NCBI RefSeq assembly: GCF_020520425.1
Contig: NC_079489.1
Span: 21,290,001 to 21,354,000, forward strand
Origin: Spinacia oleracea
Lineage: Eukaryota > Streptophyta > Magnoliopsida > Caryophyllales > Amaranthaceae
DNA length: 64,000 nt
Direction of reading: 5' to 3'
Shown here: positions 21,658 to 31,918 of the stretch, piece by piece
Numbering within the stretch: position 1 is the first letter of the stretch
Layout: each line of letters begins with the position of its first letter
The notes under the pieces: model-generated
What the model was told of the DNA's origin: nothing
Database searches by the model: none
Seen by the model: the letters and a program-made list of their open reading frames with translations, nothing else
Made by a program: the position numbers and the translations under genes

Positions 21658-24600
21658 CTGTATATATGCATATCAACACCAAACCATTAGTTGAAGTCAC
21701 AAAATCACGGTATATCAACAATATCCAATTAGCTCAATGTGTCACCATAGCGCACTAAAACCGTGCGCCTCTCTAAATCCTCGACTACAATAACTTGTAC
21801 AAGCTTTCTAGCGACTAGCGAGTATGGTGAACTCTAGATAACTTAGGTCTAGGATATGTTATGTTCACCTTATTTCCAGCCTCTCCAAATCCTCGACTAC
21901 AATACATTTGTACAAGTTTGTAGCCGAGTATGGTGAACTCTAGATAACTTAGGTCCAGGTTCTGTTCACCTTATTTCCACTTATTTTAGCAAAATAAAGC
22001 AAAATAAGTTCAGATAAGATAAATTAATAACAAATAAGAGCTACCCAAAGACAATCTATCTATACTATATATTAAAAGGCGTTTCTAAGGATGTTTATGT
22101 GACACGTGGCGCTCTGCCTAAGAATCATTCATTCCAAGTGATCTTCACATACATAAAAAAATTTCAAATATGATTTGCATAAGGCTTGAACCTCCAACCT
22201 TGTGTTTAAACAATAAAGCTTTTACCATTAAGACATGGTATGTTTCATATCATCATTGTGAAAATAAAAATTAATAAGTACTCCGTAAATGCAAATATTT
22301 TAATGTAGTAACCCGAGGCATCGCCCGGGCCCAAAAACTAGTTTATATCTAAAATAAGTTCTGATAGGTTCTATTAAGTTCAGGTGCATCAAATAAGATA
22401 ACTTCGAAAAAAAATAAGTGAAATCAAGTGAATATAACACATTCAAATTAGCATAGTAACTATATAGGGGAATGAAATCGATCATCCGAACATTACTCAC
22501 AAGTTTAATTTGGGAGAAAATGACTTACAAGAAGCAAGAGCCCATGGTAAATCCAACTTGATTGATCACGGGTGTTGATAATTGCACCCACCACAAACAA
22601 CAAGCTTCCTAATAAAAAGGGAATGGTGACACTCTCTTGCAATATTTGAATATGACCATCGACTCTTTCGTAGATTTGACAAGAATTGTGTACCGAGCCT
22701 ATCAGCCATAAAACTGGTCCAACAATTAGCATATTCAAGGCATGCCTTTCTAACTTGAAACCAATTCCTTTTTCTTCCTGCAAGTAATTAATTTCGAGAA
22801 AATTCCTTAGCTTAATATTTGGGCAAATAGTAAAGATCATTATGGAACACACACTTCATAACATTTTGCTTAATACTTGTGCAAATAGTAAAGATAATTA
22901 TGAAATGGAGGTAGTAACTGTTAACGCAAAACCTATAAAATTAACACAAAATCATATCTATAAATTATAGATTGACCAAAAATAATAATCTATAGATTGA
23001 CAATGAGAGTGTCACTTTCTAATTAATTATAAAGTATAACTATCTAATTATAGAGTGTGATTCTTTGACCACGAAGTGTAAATGTATTCTTATAATCATA
23101 TGACGATTTTAATTATCAAAGTGGCACATAGGTAAGACATTCCCTAATGACATAATCTATAAACATTAAAATTAAAACATAAAGCATAAAGCATTAGCAT
23201 TACATAAATAAAGGGGCTAAACTTGGGCAATGTATTATTGTGTTTTGTGGGAGCTTTCTTGATTGTTCAATATAGGTCAATCTTCATTCTCTAGAATTTT
23301 CTACCTCTTCACTAACTAGATTTGTCTAGACACTTAACTAGATATTTTTCAAGTAAATTCTTAACTACTCCGTCCGTCCCATAATTATCTTCCTGTTTGA
23401 CCAAAAACACGAATTTTAAGAAAAGTGAAATATAATACATGAAAAAGGGGAATAAAGTACAAATAATGATTGAGTTGTATGAAAAAGTAGAATAAAGTAC
23501 ATTGGAAAGTACACGGGGGTTTTCAATTAAATTTTAATTAATATAGTACATGAGAAAATGGGGACCTTAGTAGCCAAAATTAAAAACAGGAAGATAATTT
23601 TGGGACACTCGTTTAGGAAAGCAGGAAGATAATTTTGGGACGGAGGGATTAAATTTTTTTCAAGTAAATTCTAAACGTTGTTTTGACTAGATTTTTCTAC
23701 GCACTTTACTACTAGATTCATTTTTATAGAGTACATTCTAGATTTAGATTTTTCTAGATTAACATTTTAACAAATCTGTAGTTTTATGCTTATGGTATTA
23801 ATAACAAAACCTATAAAGATTAAAATTAAAACATAAATTAAAGCAACCACCATAATTACTGTTTGGGCTCCCAATTGATTCTCAATTGGGCCACTAAGTC
23901 CAAAGCCCAATGGCTCTAAACAAACAGCATCAAACCTACCAATGGCTAGTCAGCCATCCATCAAGGCCCAAGGCCCAAAAGCAATAAATGACCTATGGGC
24001 ATTTATTATGCAAACACTATAAATAGGCCGCCAAGGCTCACACCTCAAGGTACGTCCAATTTATCGCCTTAAGACTACTCTTCTAGAGAACTTCTCTCTA
24101 GAATCCGAGCATCGTTCTTACTTAGGCATCGGAGGGGCTTTCCTCGGAAACACCCCCGAGGCTAGTAACTTTGCTCTTGTGCAGGTGAATTCGGACTCCA
24201 CTCATTCAAGCAAGCAAGATCTTCAACACATACGAAAGGGCCTTCATTCGAAGCCCATTGTTTCCATCTTTACAACACCGGAACAATTTGGCGCCGTCTG
24301 TGGGGAAGAACACTTCAAAGCCTTTGAAAGACATCAATCACCTCTTTCCGCGAAAATGGTTAATGATGCTATTAACAACAATGATGACGATATGATAGTG
24401 CGGTCAGATTCAGAATCTGACCAAGAGGAGCACCCTCAATCGATGGCGAGGTCACAGCCAAGCAGAGCTACGACCGCCACAAACGCAGGACCTCCGATTC
24501 CAACTAGGGAAGAGCTCACTGCGGCCATGACCATCATGCAAAACTTCCTCTTCAATGAGAAGCAGCAAGGATTGGCTAAAGACCGCAGAGAGGAGAGGAG

Positions 24601-27600
24601 GACCAGGCGAAGGCTGAACGAACAACCCAGTGTAGAAGTGTCCAGACCCGAAAGAGAGCTCCTCCCCTTGACAGGAACACACCTGACGTCGAGGTGGATG
24701 GAAAGCACGTGGGACACCCAAAAAAGGGCACAACAACAACCAGATTGGTTTGCAAGACCATCGCCTACTCCAACAGCTCTCCAAAGCGAATCGACTACTC
24801 GTAACACCCGGATCCGAAGCTCGGTGCTCAGCAGGTTGAGGCCCTCGGTCCACTCAAGGTTAAGACCTTCGATCCACACGAGACTCGGGGTAGGCGAACC
24901 AAGCAAATCTGGCGAACGACCCGAGGTCAGTAGCCGAGAAAGAAGAAGAGACAGGAGGCATGATCGAACCCCTAGCCCCCATCGTACGCCCGAACGTTCT
25001 AATCACAGAACCTCGGCAAACGAAGGCATCAGGGCTAGACTCGGGAAAAGAATCATGACTCCCACGTCATCCCCTTTCTCGGACGAGCTGATCATGGAAG
25101 AAATACCGAAGGTAAGACTGCCAGCACACCTAACCTATAGCGGGATCACAGATCCGAGGGATCATGTCATCTCCTACGAGCAGCAAATGTTCTCGAGTCC
25201 CTACTCCGAAGCATGTTGGTGTAAATATTTCCCAACCACGCTAACCGGAGTGGCGGGAGAGTGGTTTAGGTCGCTGCCGAAGGGATCGATCAAGAGCTGG
25301 AAAAAGCTGAAAAAGAGATTCTGCACACAGTTCGTGAGCAATAATCGCCCCGAGCGAACCACAGCAGAACTGACCTCAATCCAACAAGAAAGAGACGAAA
25401 GTCTAAGAGAATTCATGGCCAGATTCATGAAGGAATCAACAAACATACCAAACTTGCAGCCAGACGTGGCCATCTTCGCCTTGAAGCACGCGCTCCAGGA
25501 AGGGAAATTCCGTGACGAACTCTCAATGAAGAACCCCTCCAGAATAGCTGACGTGCTCCAAATGGCCGATGCGTTCATCAGAACCGAAGAGTTCAACAAG
25601 GCCGCTGCAAGATTGAAAGGATCGTCGGATCCGAGAGATACAAAGAACACCCAGAGCAAGCCCGAGGGCGGCTCAAGGAAAGGGAAGGAGAAAGTAGGAG
25701 CTAGAGAAATGAGCCCGAAGAAAGACGGGAGAAGGGGTGAACTTCAACCCAAATACACTAACTACACTCCACTAGCTCTGCCCCGAAAAGAGATCTTTAG
25801 CCTCAACAGAAATGATGAAAAGTGGAAACTACCGGGGAAGCTCAAGTCCAACCCAGCTCGGAGAAACAAGAACAAATGGTGCGACTTTCATGACGACTTC
25901 GGTCACCACACCGAAGAATGTAACTCGCTGAAAGACAACATCGAGGACCTCGTCCGCCGAGGTTACCTGAAACAATACTTGTTAGACCGAAGAGAGGAAA
26001 AAGAAAAGGCCGCCAGTGGCAAACAACATGAGAAACCCCAGAAGAGGGTCTACGAAGCAGCAGGACACAAGAAAAACGACATCCTAGTGGTGTTCGGGGG
26101 GCAGAAGTCTGGCCAGGCCAGCAAGAAACACCTAAGAGCCCTCTCCCATCGGGTCAACTTCAGCGCGGTGGGAGACAACCAACCACACCCCCCGAACATG
26201 ACCTTCACTGCTGATGATTGCTTCGGAGTCCAGTACAAACATGACGATCCTCTAGTCATTTCCATGGACCTCAATAACCACAACGTACATCGAGTGTTAG
26301 TCGACGGAGGAAGTGCCGTCAATATCATCTTCAGAAACTGCTTCGAGCAGCTGATCCTCGAAGAACCAGAGGAAGCGCTGACGAAAGTCAGTTATCCTCT
26401 GATCGGATTCAACGGATCCGCAGCTATCCCTCGAGGAAAGATCACCTTGCCAGTCACAGTGGGTGAAGGCCAGGCAGCAAAAACCCTTCGGGACGAATTT
26501 CTGGTGATGGACTGCGACTCCGTATACAACGTAATCATGGGAAGAACCATGATCCACAAGATGCAAGCAGTCCCCTCCACATACCATCAGCTGATGATAT
26601 ACGTCTCGGATGCAGGATTCGCCGAACGAATCAGAGGTGATCAAGAAGTGGCGAGAAGAACCTGCCACACTGCTGTCCGAAAACCCAAGCTAGGGGACGG
26701 CCCCGAGGAAGAAAAAGGAGCTACAGGAGAGGAAAGCGAGGCAAAAAGGAGAAGAGCAAGCACGAGCAGCCTATCTCCCGCAGAAGTTGATGCCCGCCCC
26801 GAAACCCTATCTCTTGAACCAGATCAAGAAATGGAGGATATCTTCCTCGAAGATAATTCGGACAGGAGCGTCCGAATAGGCAAGGGCCTAAGCTCGGGGC
26901 TCCGAATCGATTTGATCCGACTACTCAGGGATCACAAAGACATCTTTGCATGGTCAGCAGCAGATATGCCAGGGATAAATCCGAAGCTGATTTGTCACAA
27001 GCTGGACGTCAACGCTGAAGCTCGGCCAATACAAATACATTGAAAACCTCAAAAATTGAAAACAAAATGAAACAGTTAAAATCGGCAGCCATCAACAGAC
27101 AATACCGGCCTACCGAAGTACTAAGAAAACAAAAAGAAATAAGTACAACGCAGCGCCGAGGCAAAAGGGGGAAAAGCAAGCACATATTCGGAAGTCCTCA
27201 ACTGGAACCGACCGACTCTGAAGAAGACGACTGCCCGAATCCCTAACTCTTGGGAGTCTCAGGAGCAGCCCCTAGGGGAGCATCCTTCGAAGAACCCCCA
27301 GCAGTAGTATCACCCCCGGAAGTCGCCTTCTGGGCCCGAGCCTCTGCAAGAGCAGCTTGGCGTTCAGCTTCAGCTTCATCTCGATCAGCTTGGCATTCCA
27401 CCAAGTGGTCCTCGGCCTGCATCCAGAGGGGAACTTTCTGGTTCCAAGGGAAGTGAGGCATGTGCTTCGCAAACATACGCCGAGCACCCAGGATGTCATT
27501 CCAGTACTGCTCTCTACACTGATCAGCAGTGTAGAGGTCGACTCGCTCTTGCTTTAACTTCCGAATGTAGTCGTCCTTTTCCTGGAGCTTCAGCCGAAGG

Positions 27601-30600
27601 ACAGGCACCTTATCAGCTTGCTGCTGGATCAGCTCCCGATGCTTGACAAAATGGCAAAGCCTCAACTCTGCCTCTTTACTCTCCTTATCGGCCGCTTCAA
27701 ATTTAGACTTCATCTCCTGGAAGAGTCTATCTTTTTCTTCAAGTTCGCTAGCGAACTTAGCGGCCATATCCTTCTTTTCCGCAGCAAAGGAAGCGATCTT
27801 CTCAGCATCCTCTTCAACTCGGAAGATGAGCTGGCCAACCTCGGCCCCGATCTTCTCAGCAGACTCTCTAGCCTCGCGACTATACTGAAGGTATAGCTGC
27901 TTGACTTCCGTAAGCTCGGAGAGGAGTTGCCCAGCCTTTTGGTCCAAAATGGGAATATCACGAGCATAAGCCTCACGATATTTCCTCAATTGTTTCTCCT
28001 CAACCGAGCTGCACTCGGAAGCGAACGAGGACCAGAAAACAGCCTGGGAACGAGGGAAAGATGAGCAAAAATAGGAAAAGTATATAAAAAAAAAAACACA
28101 ACTCAAAGAGAAAAATCCAGCAATTACCTCGTTCAGATAGTACTGGGCCATCATAGCCGGATTCCTCTCTTCAGCCCCAGGAACCCTCCACTGCGGGTTA
28201 GCACGAAGCAGATTCTCCCGAGCAACTTCGGGGCCCACCAAGGATCCCACGTGAGCCAAGGGGTCCTCTCCCAAAATCGGAGCCCTGGCATACCGAGCCA
28301 TCGCCTCCCTTACTTCTTCGGGGATCCGTTTCAGCGGAACTTCCGAACAGGGATCAGCATGGATCATCCTATCCAAGGCCGAGGTGGAAGTAGAACCCAA
28401 AGTCGAGTGACGCCTCTTCCTTGTCAGACCTTGCTCGGGCTGCTCCTCCTCTCCAGCAGAGGGAACCTCTTTCTGAACCTCGGGAACCGCAGCTTCGGGG
28501 CCCGAGAGATCTACCATCTCCTTGTCTGGACTCTTCTCTCTTTCGAAGGGAAGATCAGCAGACTCCTTCTTCTCCTCAGCTACCTCAGGGACATCCGAGG
28601 CAGGAGCAAAATCGGCTTCAATCGCCTCCACCACCTCGGTGATATCCTGGATTTCGACCCCCAAAGCAGCAGATGGCTTCAATGGAGAGGGGATAACATC
28701 TTCCTCGATCAGCGGCTGGTCCACGGGCGGCGATTCAGCGACCACCACACTCTTTAACTTCTGCCCTAGCAAGGGCATGAAGTGAAGAAGGCTCTTAGGA
28801 GGAGACATGACTTCCGAAACCGCTTCCTACAGGGCAAACGCTCAAAGGTCAGTTTCGGAAAAAGAGAGAACGGACTACAAAAAGCTCCAAGTCAGAACAA
28901 ATACCTTCCCCGAGGACTGAGAAGCCTTTGCTTTCTTCGGATGCGCGGAAGGCCTTAAAAGAGTACTACCCTTCCTTTTGCATTGATCCTAAAAAGGAGA
29001 GACCAAGGGTCAACAAATGAAAAAGAAGAAAAAGGAAGAAATAAAGAAAAAGCGTGAAGTACCCAGTTCCTAGATAAAGAAATATCTATCCGAGCCGGAG
29101 ATGAAACCGAAGGGACGGCACGCGGCACAGCGTCAGTCCCAGGACCCTAAAAAGATGGTCCAGGACCAAGACGTTAGCGGACGGCCAACCAAAAAGAAAA
29201 AGACAAACGGAAAACCGAGCCTATAAACAAACACTCACCGGATCCGAAGTTGTCTTCAACACAGGAAGCACAACCTTCACAGGAACAGCTTCAATAGAGG
29301 AGGCAGAATCCCACGGATCAGCTCGAACTTCGGATATCCGAGCAACCCCCGAGGGAGACAACACGTAATCCTTCAGGCGAGGATTACGAGGATTATCTTT
29401 TCCGAACTTGTACTCGGGAGCCGGGTCGTGAATAGTCTTCAAATCCAAAGAAATGCCCAACTTCTTAGGATCAATGCAGCTAAAGCCGTACTCTGCAAAA
29501 ACAAAGCACAAAATATGTCAGAAAAACGAAACAGGAAAGAGAAGGACAAACTCACTGAAAAAACGGTCTCAGCCGAAAGACACCTACCCCTGTCAAAAAT
29601 CCTGCTGAGACCGGCAACAGCAAGAATGTCCTCCCGCAAAATGTAATTAAGGTTCGGGAGCCAGCTAGACGGCAGTCGATAATTATCCTCTTGAGCCAAG
29701 AACCACTGGAGGAGATCCACATAGTGGCGATGATTCCGATCCGGAGCTGCCACACCCCTCATATCAGGATCAGGAGCCACGAACCACTTCGGAGGACGAT
29801 AAAAATTGGGATGCTTCGGATCCGTCGGCACACGAACGAGCAACCACTCCGTCTTCCAATTGTGGTCAGAGCTAAGGTAAGGGTACGCCGTAATGTAGTT
29901 CGGCTCCCCCCTCTTTCGGGACTTTTTGTTGACGATGGTCCACCAACCATACCCATCACCCTTGGAAGCATGGTTGAGAACCAGATCGTGAAGATCCCGA
30001 AAAATAGCGACAGAGCAAGGGAAATTGACAAAGTCACACACCCATCTAAATCCGATTATGTGCCTCATAGATTTGGGTGTGAGCTGGGCCAAACTAATGT
30101 TGTACGACACCAAAAGCTCGGATACGAACGAATCCAAAGGAAAGCGGAGACCATTCTCCAAATGATGAGTGTACACGGAAATGAACCCTCTCGGTGGATG
30201 AGTCACCCGAGGACGCTCTTGTTCAGGAAGCTCGCACCAGTACCCCAAGGCGTGCTGAATTCCGTACAGCTCCTCGGCCTTCCGATGATAATTCCCCAAC
30301 TTCGCTTCCACCAACCAGTCAACACTGACCGATTTCTCCAACGGACCGTCGATCTTGGTGGTCTCGTGCAAAATTGAGGCATACCTGCCCTTCGGATCAG
30401 CTTCCGTCCAATGAACTGGAAACTCGGGGTAACGACGACGAGCACCCGAAGAACCAGCTCTCTCACCAGAAGTTGCGCGTTCAGACATGCTAGACCCACC
30501 AACTACATCATCTTCGGAAGCATCCCAACCAATCGAACGCTTCTCCACCGGCCTCGCCGAAGGCCGACCCCTCGAAGTTTTCGGTAACCTCCCCGAAGGC

Positions 30601-31918
30601 ACGTTCTCCCTCTCACTAGAGGAGCCAACGACGAACTTGCTTTTGCCCCTATTCTTTGCCATGGTCGCGAAATCTCGGTCTAGGGTTTAGATTGAGGGGT
30701 AGAAGGAAGAACGAAGAAGAAAGGAGAAGTCAGAAACAAATTACCTTTTTCCGAAGCGGAATTCGCCGATAAAACGAACAACACAAGTTCCCGAAGTCTA
30801 AAGCTGGCCGAATTTCGTAGATCTGAAGAAACTTAAAAACTGCGATCGCCGGAATTTAGAGAGAGAATGGGTTTGAAAGAAAGAGTAAAAAGTTCGAAAG
30901 GAGCAAAGCACCCAGTATTTATAGAAAAGAAAGGGGGGCGCATCAACTTCCTCAACCCACGATCTCTACGACACAATACAACTCCCAACACTTGTCATCA
31001 ATGCAAATCATCCCTTTTCAAAAAAGAGAGGGAACTTTCGGACTTCTGACAGCTGGAAACCCACCCATTTAATTCTAAATGGACCGGGTCTGGGGGGCAT
31101 GTTGTTTGGGCTCCCAATTGATTCTCAATTGGGCCACTAAGTCCAAAGCCCAATGGCTCTAAACAAACAGCATCAAACCTACCAATGGCTAGTCAGCCAT
31201 CCATCAAGGCCCAAGGCCCAAAAGCAATAAATGACCTATGGGCATTTATTATGCAAACACTATAAATAGGCCGCCAAGGCTCACACCTCAAGGTACGTCC
31301 AATTTATCGCCTTAAGACTACTCTTCTAGAGAACTTCTCTCTAGAATCCGAGCATCGTTCTTACTTAGGCATCGGAGGGGCTTTCCTCGGAAACACCCCC
31401 GAGGCTAGTAACTTTGCTCTTGTGCAGGTGAATTCGGACTCCACTCATTCAAGCAAGCAAGATCTTCAACACATACGAAAGGGCCTTCATTCGAAGCCCA
31501 TTGTTTCCATCTTTACAACACCGGAACAATTACAATGTCTTAAGTTGCTAAAATAGATTACCAGAATTAACAGAAAAAGGATTCCCAAAAAGGACAAAAG
31601 AGACCCCAAAATCTGAACAACAGGAACAGCAAACTCAACAAGACCAAGCTGAACATCAAACTCCATCAACGGCAACCGGTAATCAATTCCGGCAAGGTGA
31701 GCCACCAGATCATGAACATTCACGGCGGCGATGAGAAAATACCCGATTAAAAGAAGGACAAGCCCAGATCTAGGCTCCATTGAGAATTGGGCTAAAAAGC
31801 CCGTTAAAAGTATAACCGTAGCAAACAAGTAAAGCCCAGCATTCATGTATTCTGCCCGATTTCTTGATAGTCTTGGCCCGTACAACCTGCTTTCTCTTGC
31901 ACTTGCTAATTTCACCAT
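21382..31918 (-). CDS. Conserved six-span plant membrane protein, three exons, 293 aa
   Basis: The coding sequence joins 31562-31918, 22529-22777 and 21382-21657 on the minus strand, all with GT-AG boundaries and phase-0 introns, giving 119 + 83 + 91 residues and one stop. The protein has six hydrophobic segments at about residues 27-46, 52-76, 93-119, 134-154, 171-192 and 210-230, with a basic C-terminal tail. Motifs such as NVHDLVAHLAGIDYRLPLMEF and HNSCQIY look strongly conserved; I recognise it as a plant-specific protein family but know no function. Intron 1 (8.8 kb) holds a 7.67-kb retrotransposon in the opposite orientation and a Stowaway MITE; intron 2 holds a Helitron. No coding lesion is visible, so the gene may still be expressed if the long intron is spliced. 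Confidence 0.88.
21760..21985. repeat. Two-unit tandem duplication in intron 2
   Basis: A unit of roughly 110-130 bp beginning CTCTCTAAATCCTCGACTAC is repeated with small changes (second copy CTCTCCAAATCCTCGACTAC). Both units end at a TGTTCACCTTATTTCCA phrase. Confidence 0.7.
22060..22341 (+). mobile_element. Short non-autonomous Helitron
   Basis: Starts TCTATACTATATATTAAAAGG after a flanking A and ends with a GC-rich stretch (GGCATCGCCCGGGCCC), AAAAA, CTAG and a flanking T: the TC...CTAG rule and A/T insertion of Helitrons. It lies in intron 2 of the membrane protein gene and belongs to the same family as 3826-4097. Confidence 0.85.
22529..22777 (-). CDS. Membrane protein exon 2
   Basis: 249 bp, between acceptor TACTTGCAG... 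(CTTCCTG on plus) and donor GTAAGT. It starts EEKGIGFKLERHALN and ends HGLLLL. Frame is kept with both neighbours. Confidence 0.88.
22778..23367. other. Intron 1 sequence between exon 2 and MITE
   Basis: AT-rich intron DNA; no gene or inverted termini recognised. Confidence 0.5.
23368..23649. mobile_element. Stowaway-like MITE
   Basis: Inverted ends CTCCGTCCGTCCCATAATTA and, as complement, ...CAAAATTATCTTCC/ GGGACGGAGGGA fit the Tc1/mariner Stowaway consensus (CTCCCTCCGTCCC), with TA dinucleotides on both sides. It lies in intron 1 of the membrane gene. Confidence 0.8.
23860..24285 (+). repeat. Gypsy-like 5-prime LTR
   Basis: 426 bp, begins TGTTTGGGCTCCC and ends CACCGGAACA. A TATA-like CTATAAATAGG lies at about 24018-24028 and probably drives element transcription. 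Confidence 0.95.
24289..24306 (+). other. Primer-binding site
   Basis: TGGCGCCGTCTGTGGGGA follows the 5-prime LTR by three bases; TGGCGCC-beginning sites are typical of the Tat/Athila gypsy lineages. The exact tRNA is not assigned. Confidence 0.8.
24356..27043 (+). CDS. Retrotransposon gag-protease with truncated pol start
   Basis: The 895-residue product is taken from the Met at 24356, 50 bp after the primer site, because upstream codons lie in the LTR. An Arg-rich, low-complexity N-terminal region is followed by a retrotransposon gag capsid domain (about residues 265-420, with WCKYFPTTLTGVAGEWF). A gag zinc knuckle follows that reads CDFHDDFGHHTEEC (a CHHC-type arrangement usual in the Tat group). 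A pepsin-like protease (residues about 640-750) has VLVDGGSAVNII at the active site. The last 55 residues (KDIFAWSAADMPGI ... ARPI) are the start of the reverse transcriptase region and then stop. Loss of pol makes the element dependent on other elements. Confidence 0.9.
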   Translation: MVNDAINNNDDDMIVRSDSESDQEEHPQSMARSQPSRATTATNAGPPIPTREELTAAMTIMQNFLFNEKQQGLAKDRREERRTRRRLNEQPSVEVSRPERELLPLTGTHLTSRWMESTWDTQKRAQQQPDWFARPSPTPTALQSESTTRNTRIRSSVLSRLRPSVHSRLRPSIHTRLGVGEPSKSGERPEVSSRERRRDRRHDRTPSPHRTPERSNHRTSANEGIRARLGKRIMTPTSSPFSDELIMEEIPKVRLPAHLTYSGITDPRDHVISYEQQMFSSPYSEACWCKYFPTTLTGVAGEWFRSLPKGSIKSWKKLKKRFCTQFVSNNRPERTTAELTSIQQERDESLREFMARFMKESTNIPNLQPDVAIFALKHALQEGKFRDELSMKNPSRIADVLQMADAFIRTEEFNKAAARLKGSSDPRDTKNTQSKPEGGSRKGKEKVGAREMSPKKDGRRGELQPKYTNYTPLALPRKEIFSLNRNDEKWKLPGKLKSNPARRNKNKWCDFHDDFGHHTEECNSLKDNIEDLVRRGYLKQYLLDRREEKEKAASGKQHEKPQKRVYEAAGHKKNDILVVFGGQKSGQASKKHLRALSHRVNFSAVGDNQPHPPNMTFTADDCFGVQYKHDDPLVISMDLNNHNVHRVLVDGGSAVNIIFRNCFEQLILEEPEEALTKVSYPLIGFNGSAAIPRGKITLPVTVGEGQAAKTLRDEFLVMDCDSVYNVIMGRTMIHKMQAVPSTYHQLMIYVSDAGFAERIRGDQEVARRTCHTAVRKPKLGDGPEEEKGATGEESEAKRRRASTSSLSPAEVDARPETLSLEPDQEMEDIFLEDNSDRSVRIGKGLSSGLRIDLIRLLRDHKDIFAWSAADMPGINPKLICHKLDVNAEARPIQIH
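27243..28043 (-). CDS. Antisense gene exon 6
   Basis: 801 bp with stop; acceptor TTCCCAG. Encodes the coiled-coil C-terminal third. The preceding 84-bp intron has no stop and is a multiple of three, so unspliced RNA would also be open, adding a hydrophobic 28-residue insert. Confidence 0.85.
   Translation of the reverse strand, partial: AVFWSSFASECSSVEEKQLRKYREAYARDIPILDQKAGQLLSELTEVKQLYLQYSREARESAEKIGAEVGQLIFRVEEDAEKIASFAAEKKDMAAKFASELEEKDRLFQEMKSKFEAADKESKEAELRLCHFVKHRELIQQQADKVPVLRLKLQEKDDYIRKLKQERVDLYTADQCREQYWNDILGARRMFAKHMPHFPWNQKVPLWMQAEDHLVECQADRDEAEAERQAALAEARAQKATSGGDTTAGGSSKDAPLGAAPETPKS
27243..30662 (-). CDS. Antisense six-exon gene in retrotransposon, 998 aa (gypsy-type transposon domain, coiled coil)
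   Basis: Exons on the minus strand are 29588-30662, 29239-29492, 29063-29146, 28905-28988, 28128-28826 and 27243-28043. Every junction is GT-AG and the joined frame has no stop for 998 codons, so the exon model checks itself. Residues about 155-230 (YTHHLENGLRFPLDSF ... LTPKSMRHIIGF) match the domain called putative gypsy-type transposon (Transposase_28-like). The centre is acidic and low-complexity, and residues about 755-930 form a long Glu/Lys-rich coiled coil. A TATA box (30916-30923) lies 254 bp upstream of the ATG. Antisense ORFs of this kind are known in Tat/Retand elements, but their role is unknown. The intact frame suggests selection or very recent origin. Confidence 0.85.
28128..28826 (-). 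CDS. Antisense gene exon 5
   Basis: 699 bp, acidic and proline-rich; the Met at 28808 is internal, not a start. Donor GTAATT at 28122-28127. Confidence 0.8.
28905..28988 (-). CDS. Antisense gene exon 4
   Basis: 84 bp, 28 codons (DQCKRKGSTLLRPSAH ... SSGK), acceptor TTTTAG, donor GTATTT. It is Lys-rich and could act as a nuclear localisation segment. Confidence 0.75.
29063..29146 (-). CDS. Antisense gene exon 3
   Basis: 84 bp, 28 codons (GPGTDAVPRAV ... SLSRNW), acceptor TTTTAG, donor GTACTT. Confidence 0.75.
29239..29492 (-). CDS. Antisense gene exon 2
   Basis: 254 bp, completes Glu with exon 1, then YGFSCIDPKKLG, ends TTSDP before GTGAGT. Confidence 0.82.
29588..30662 (-). CDS. Antisense gene exon 1
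   Basis: Begins MAKNRGKSKFVVGSSS and ends phase 1 at GACAGGG before GTAGGT. Carries the gypsy-type transposon domain. Confidence 0.85.
30916..30923 (-). promoter_or_regulatory. TATA box of antisense gene
   Basis: Minus-strand TATAAATA inside CTATAAATACT, followed by a leader of about 220 bp to the ATG at 30662. It lies just inside the 3-prime LTR, so the gene would have its own promoter independent of the LTR. Confidence 0.65.
31089..31102 (+). other. Polypurine tract
   Basis: TCTGGGGGGCATGT immediately precedes the 3-prime LTR. Confidence 0.7.
31103..31528 (+). repeat. Gypsy-like 3-prime LTR
   Basis: 426 bp; I noticed no difference from the 5-prime LTR. It ends 33 bp from exon 1 of the membrane gene. 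Confidence 0.95.
31562..31918 (-). CDS. Membrane protein exon 1
   Basis: 357 bp, Met at 31918, ending FLLIL just before donor GTAATC (31556-31561). The retrotransposon target duplication begins 28 bp beyond the exon end. Confidence 0.88.

Larger units (their letters stand above)
23860..31528 (+). mobile_element. Ty3/gypsy-like gag-only LTR retrotransposon with antisense gene
   Basis: Two 426-bp LTRs (23860-24285 and 31103-31528), in which I saw no difference, and a 5-bp target duplication ATTAC (23855-23859 and 31529-31533) define a 7669-bp, very young insertion. The plus strand has a primer-binding site, gag and protease, and then a stump of the reverse transcriptase N terminus; the rest of pol is absent. 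The minus strand carries a six-exon gene with a domain known as putative gypsy-type transposon protein. This layout (gag plus antisense ORF) resembles the Tat/Retand group and the TR-GAG class of non-autonomous elements. It must borrow reverse transcriptase and integrase from relatives. Confidence 0.93.

Noticed and set aside
24436-26668. Minus-strand open frames inside the gypsy-like gag
   Set aside because: Composition-driven shadows opposite the gag-protease frame; no domain or splice support.
27250-30690. Plus-strand open frames of 66-228 codons opposite the antisense gene
   Set aside because: Shadows of the six-exon gene; the minus strand model is supported by frame-consistent splice sites and a known domain.
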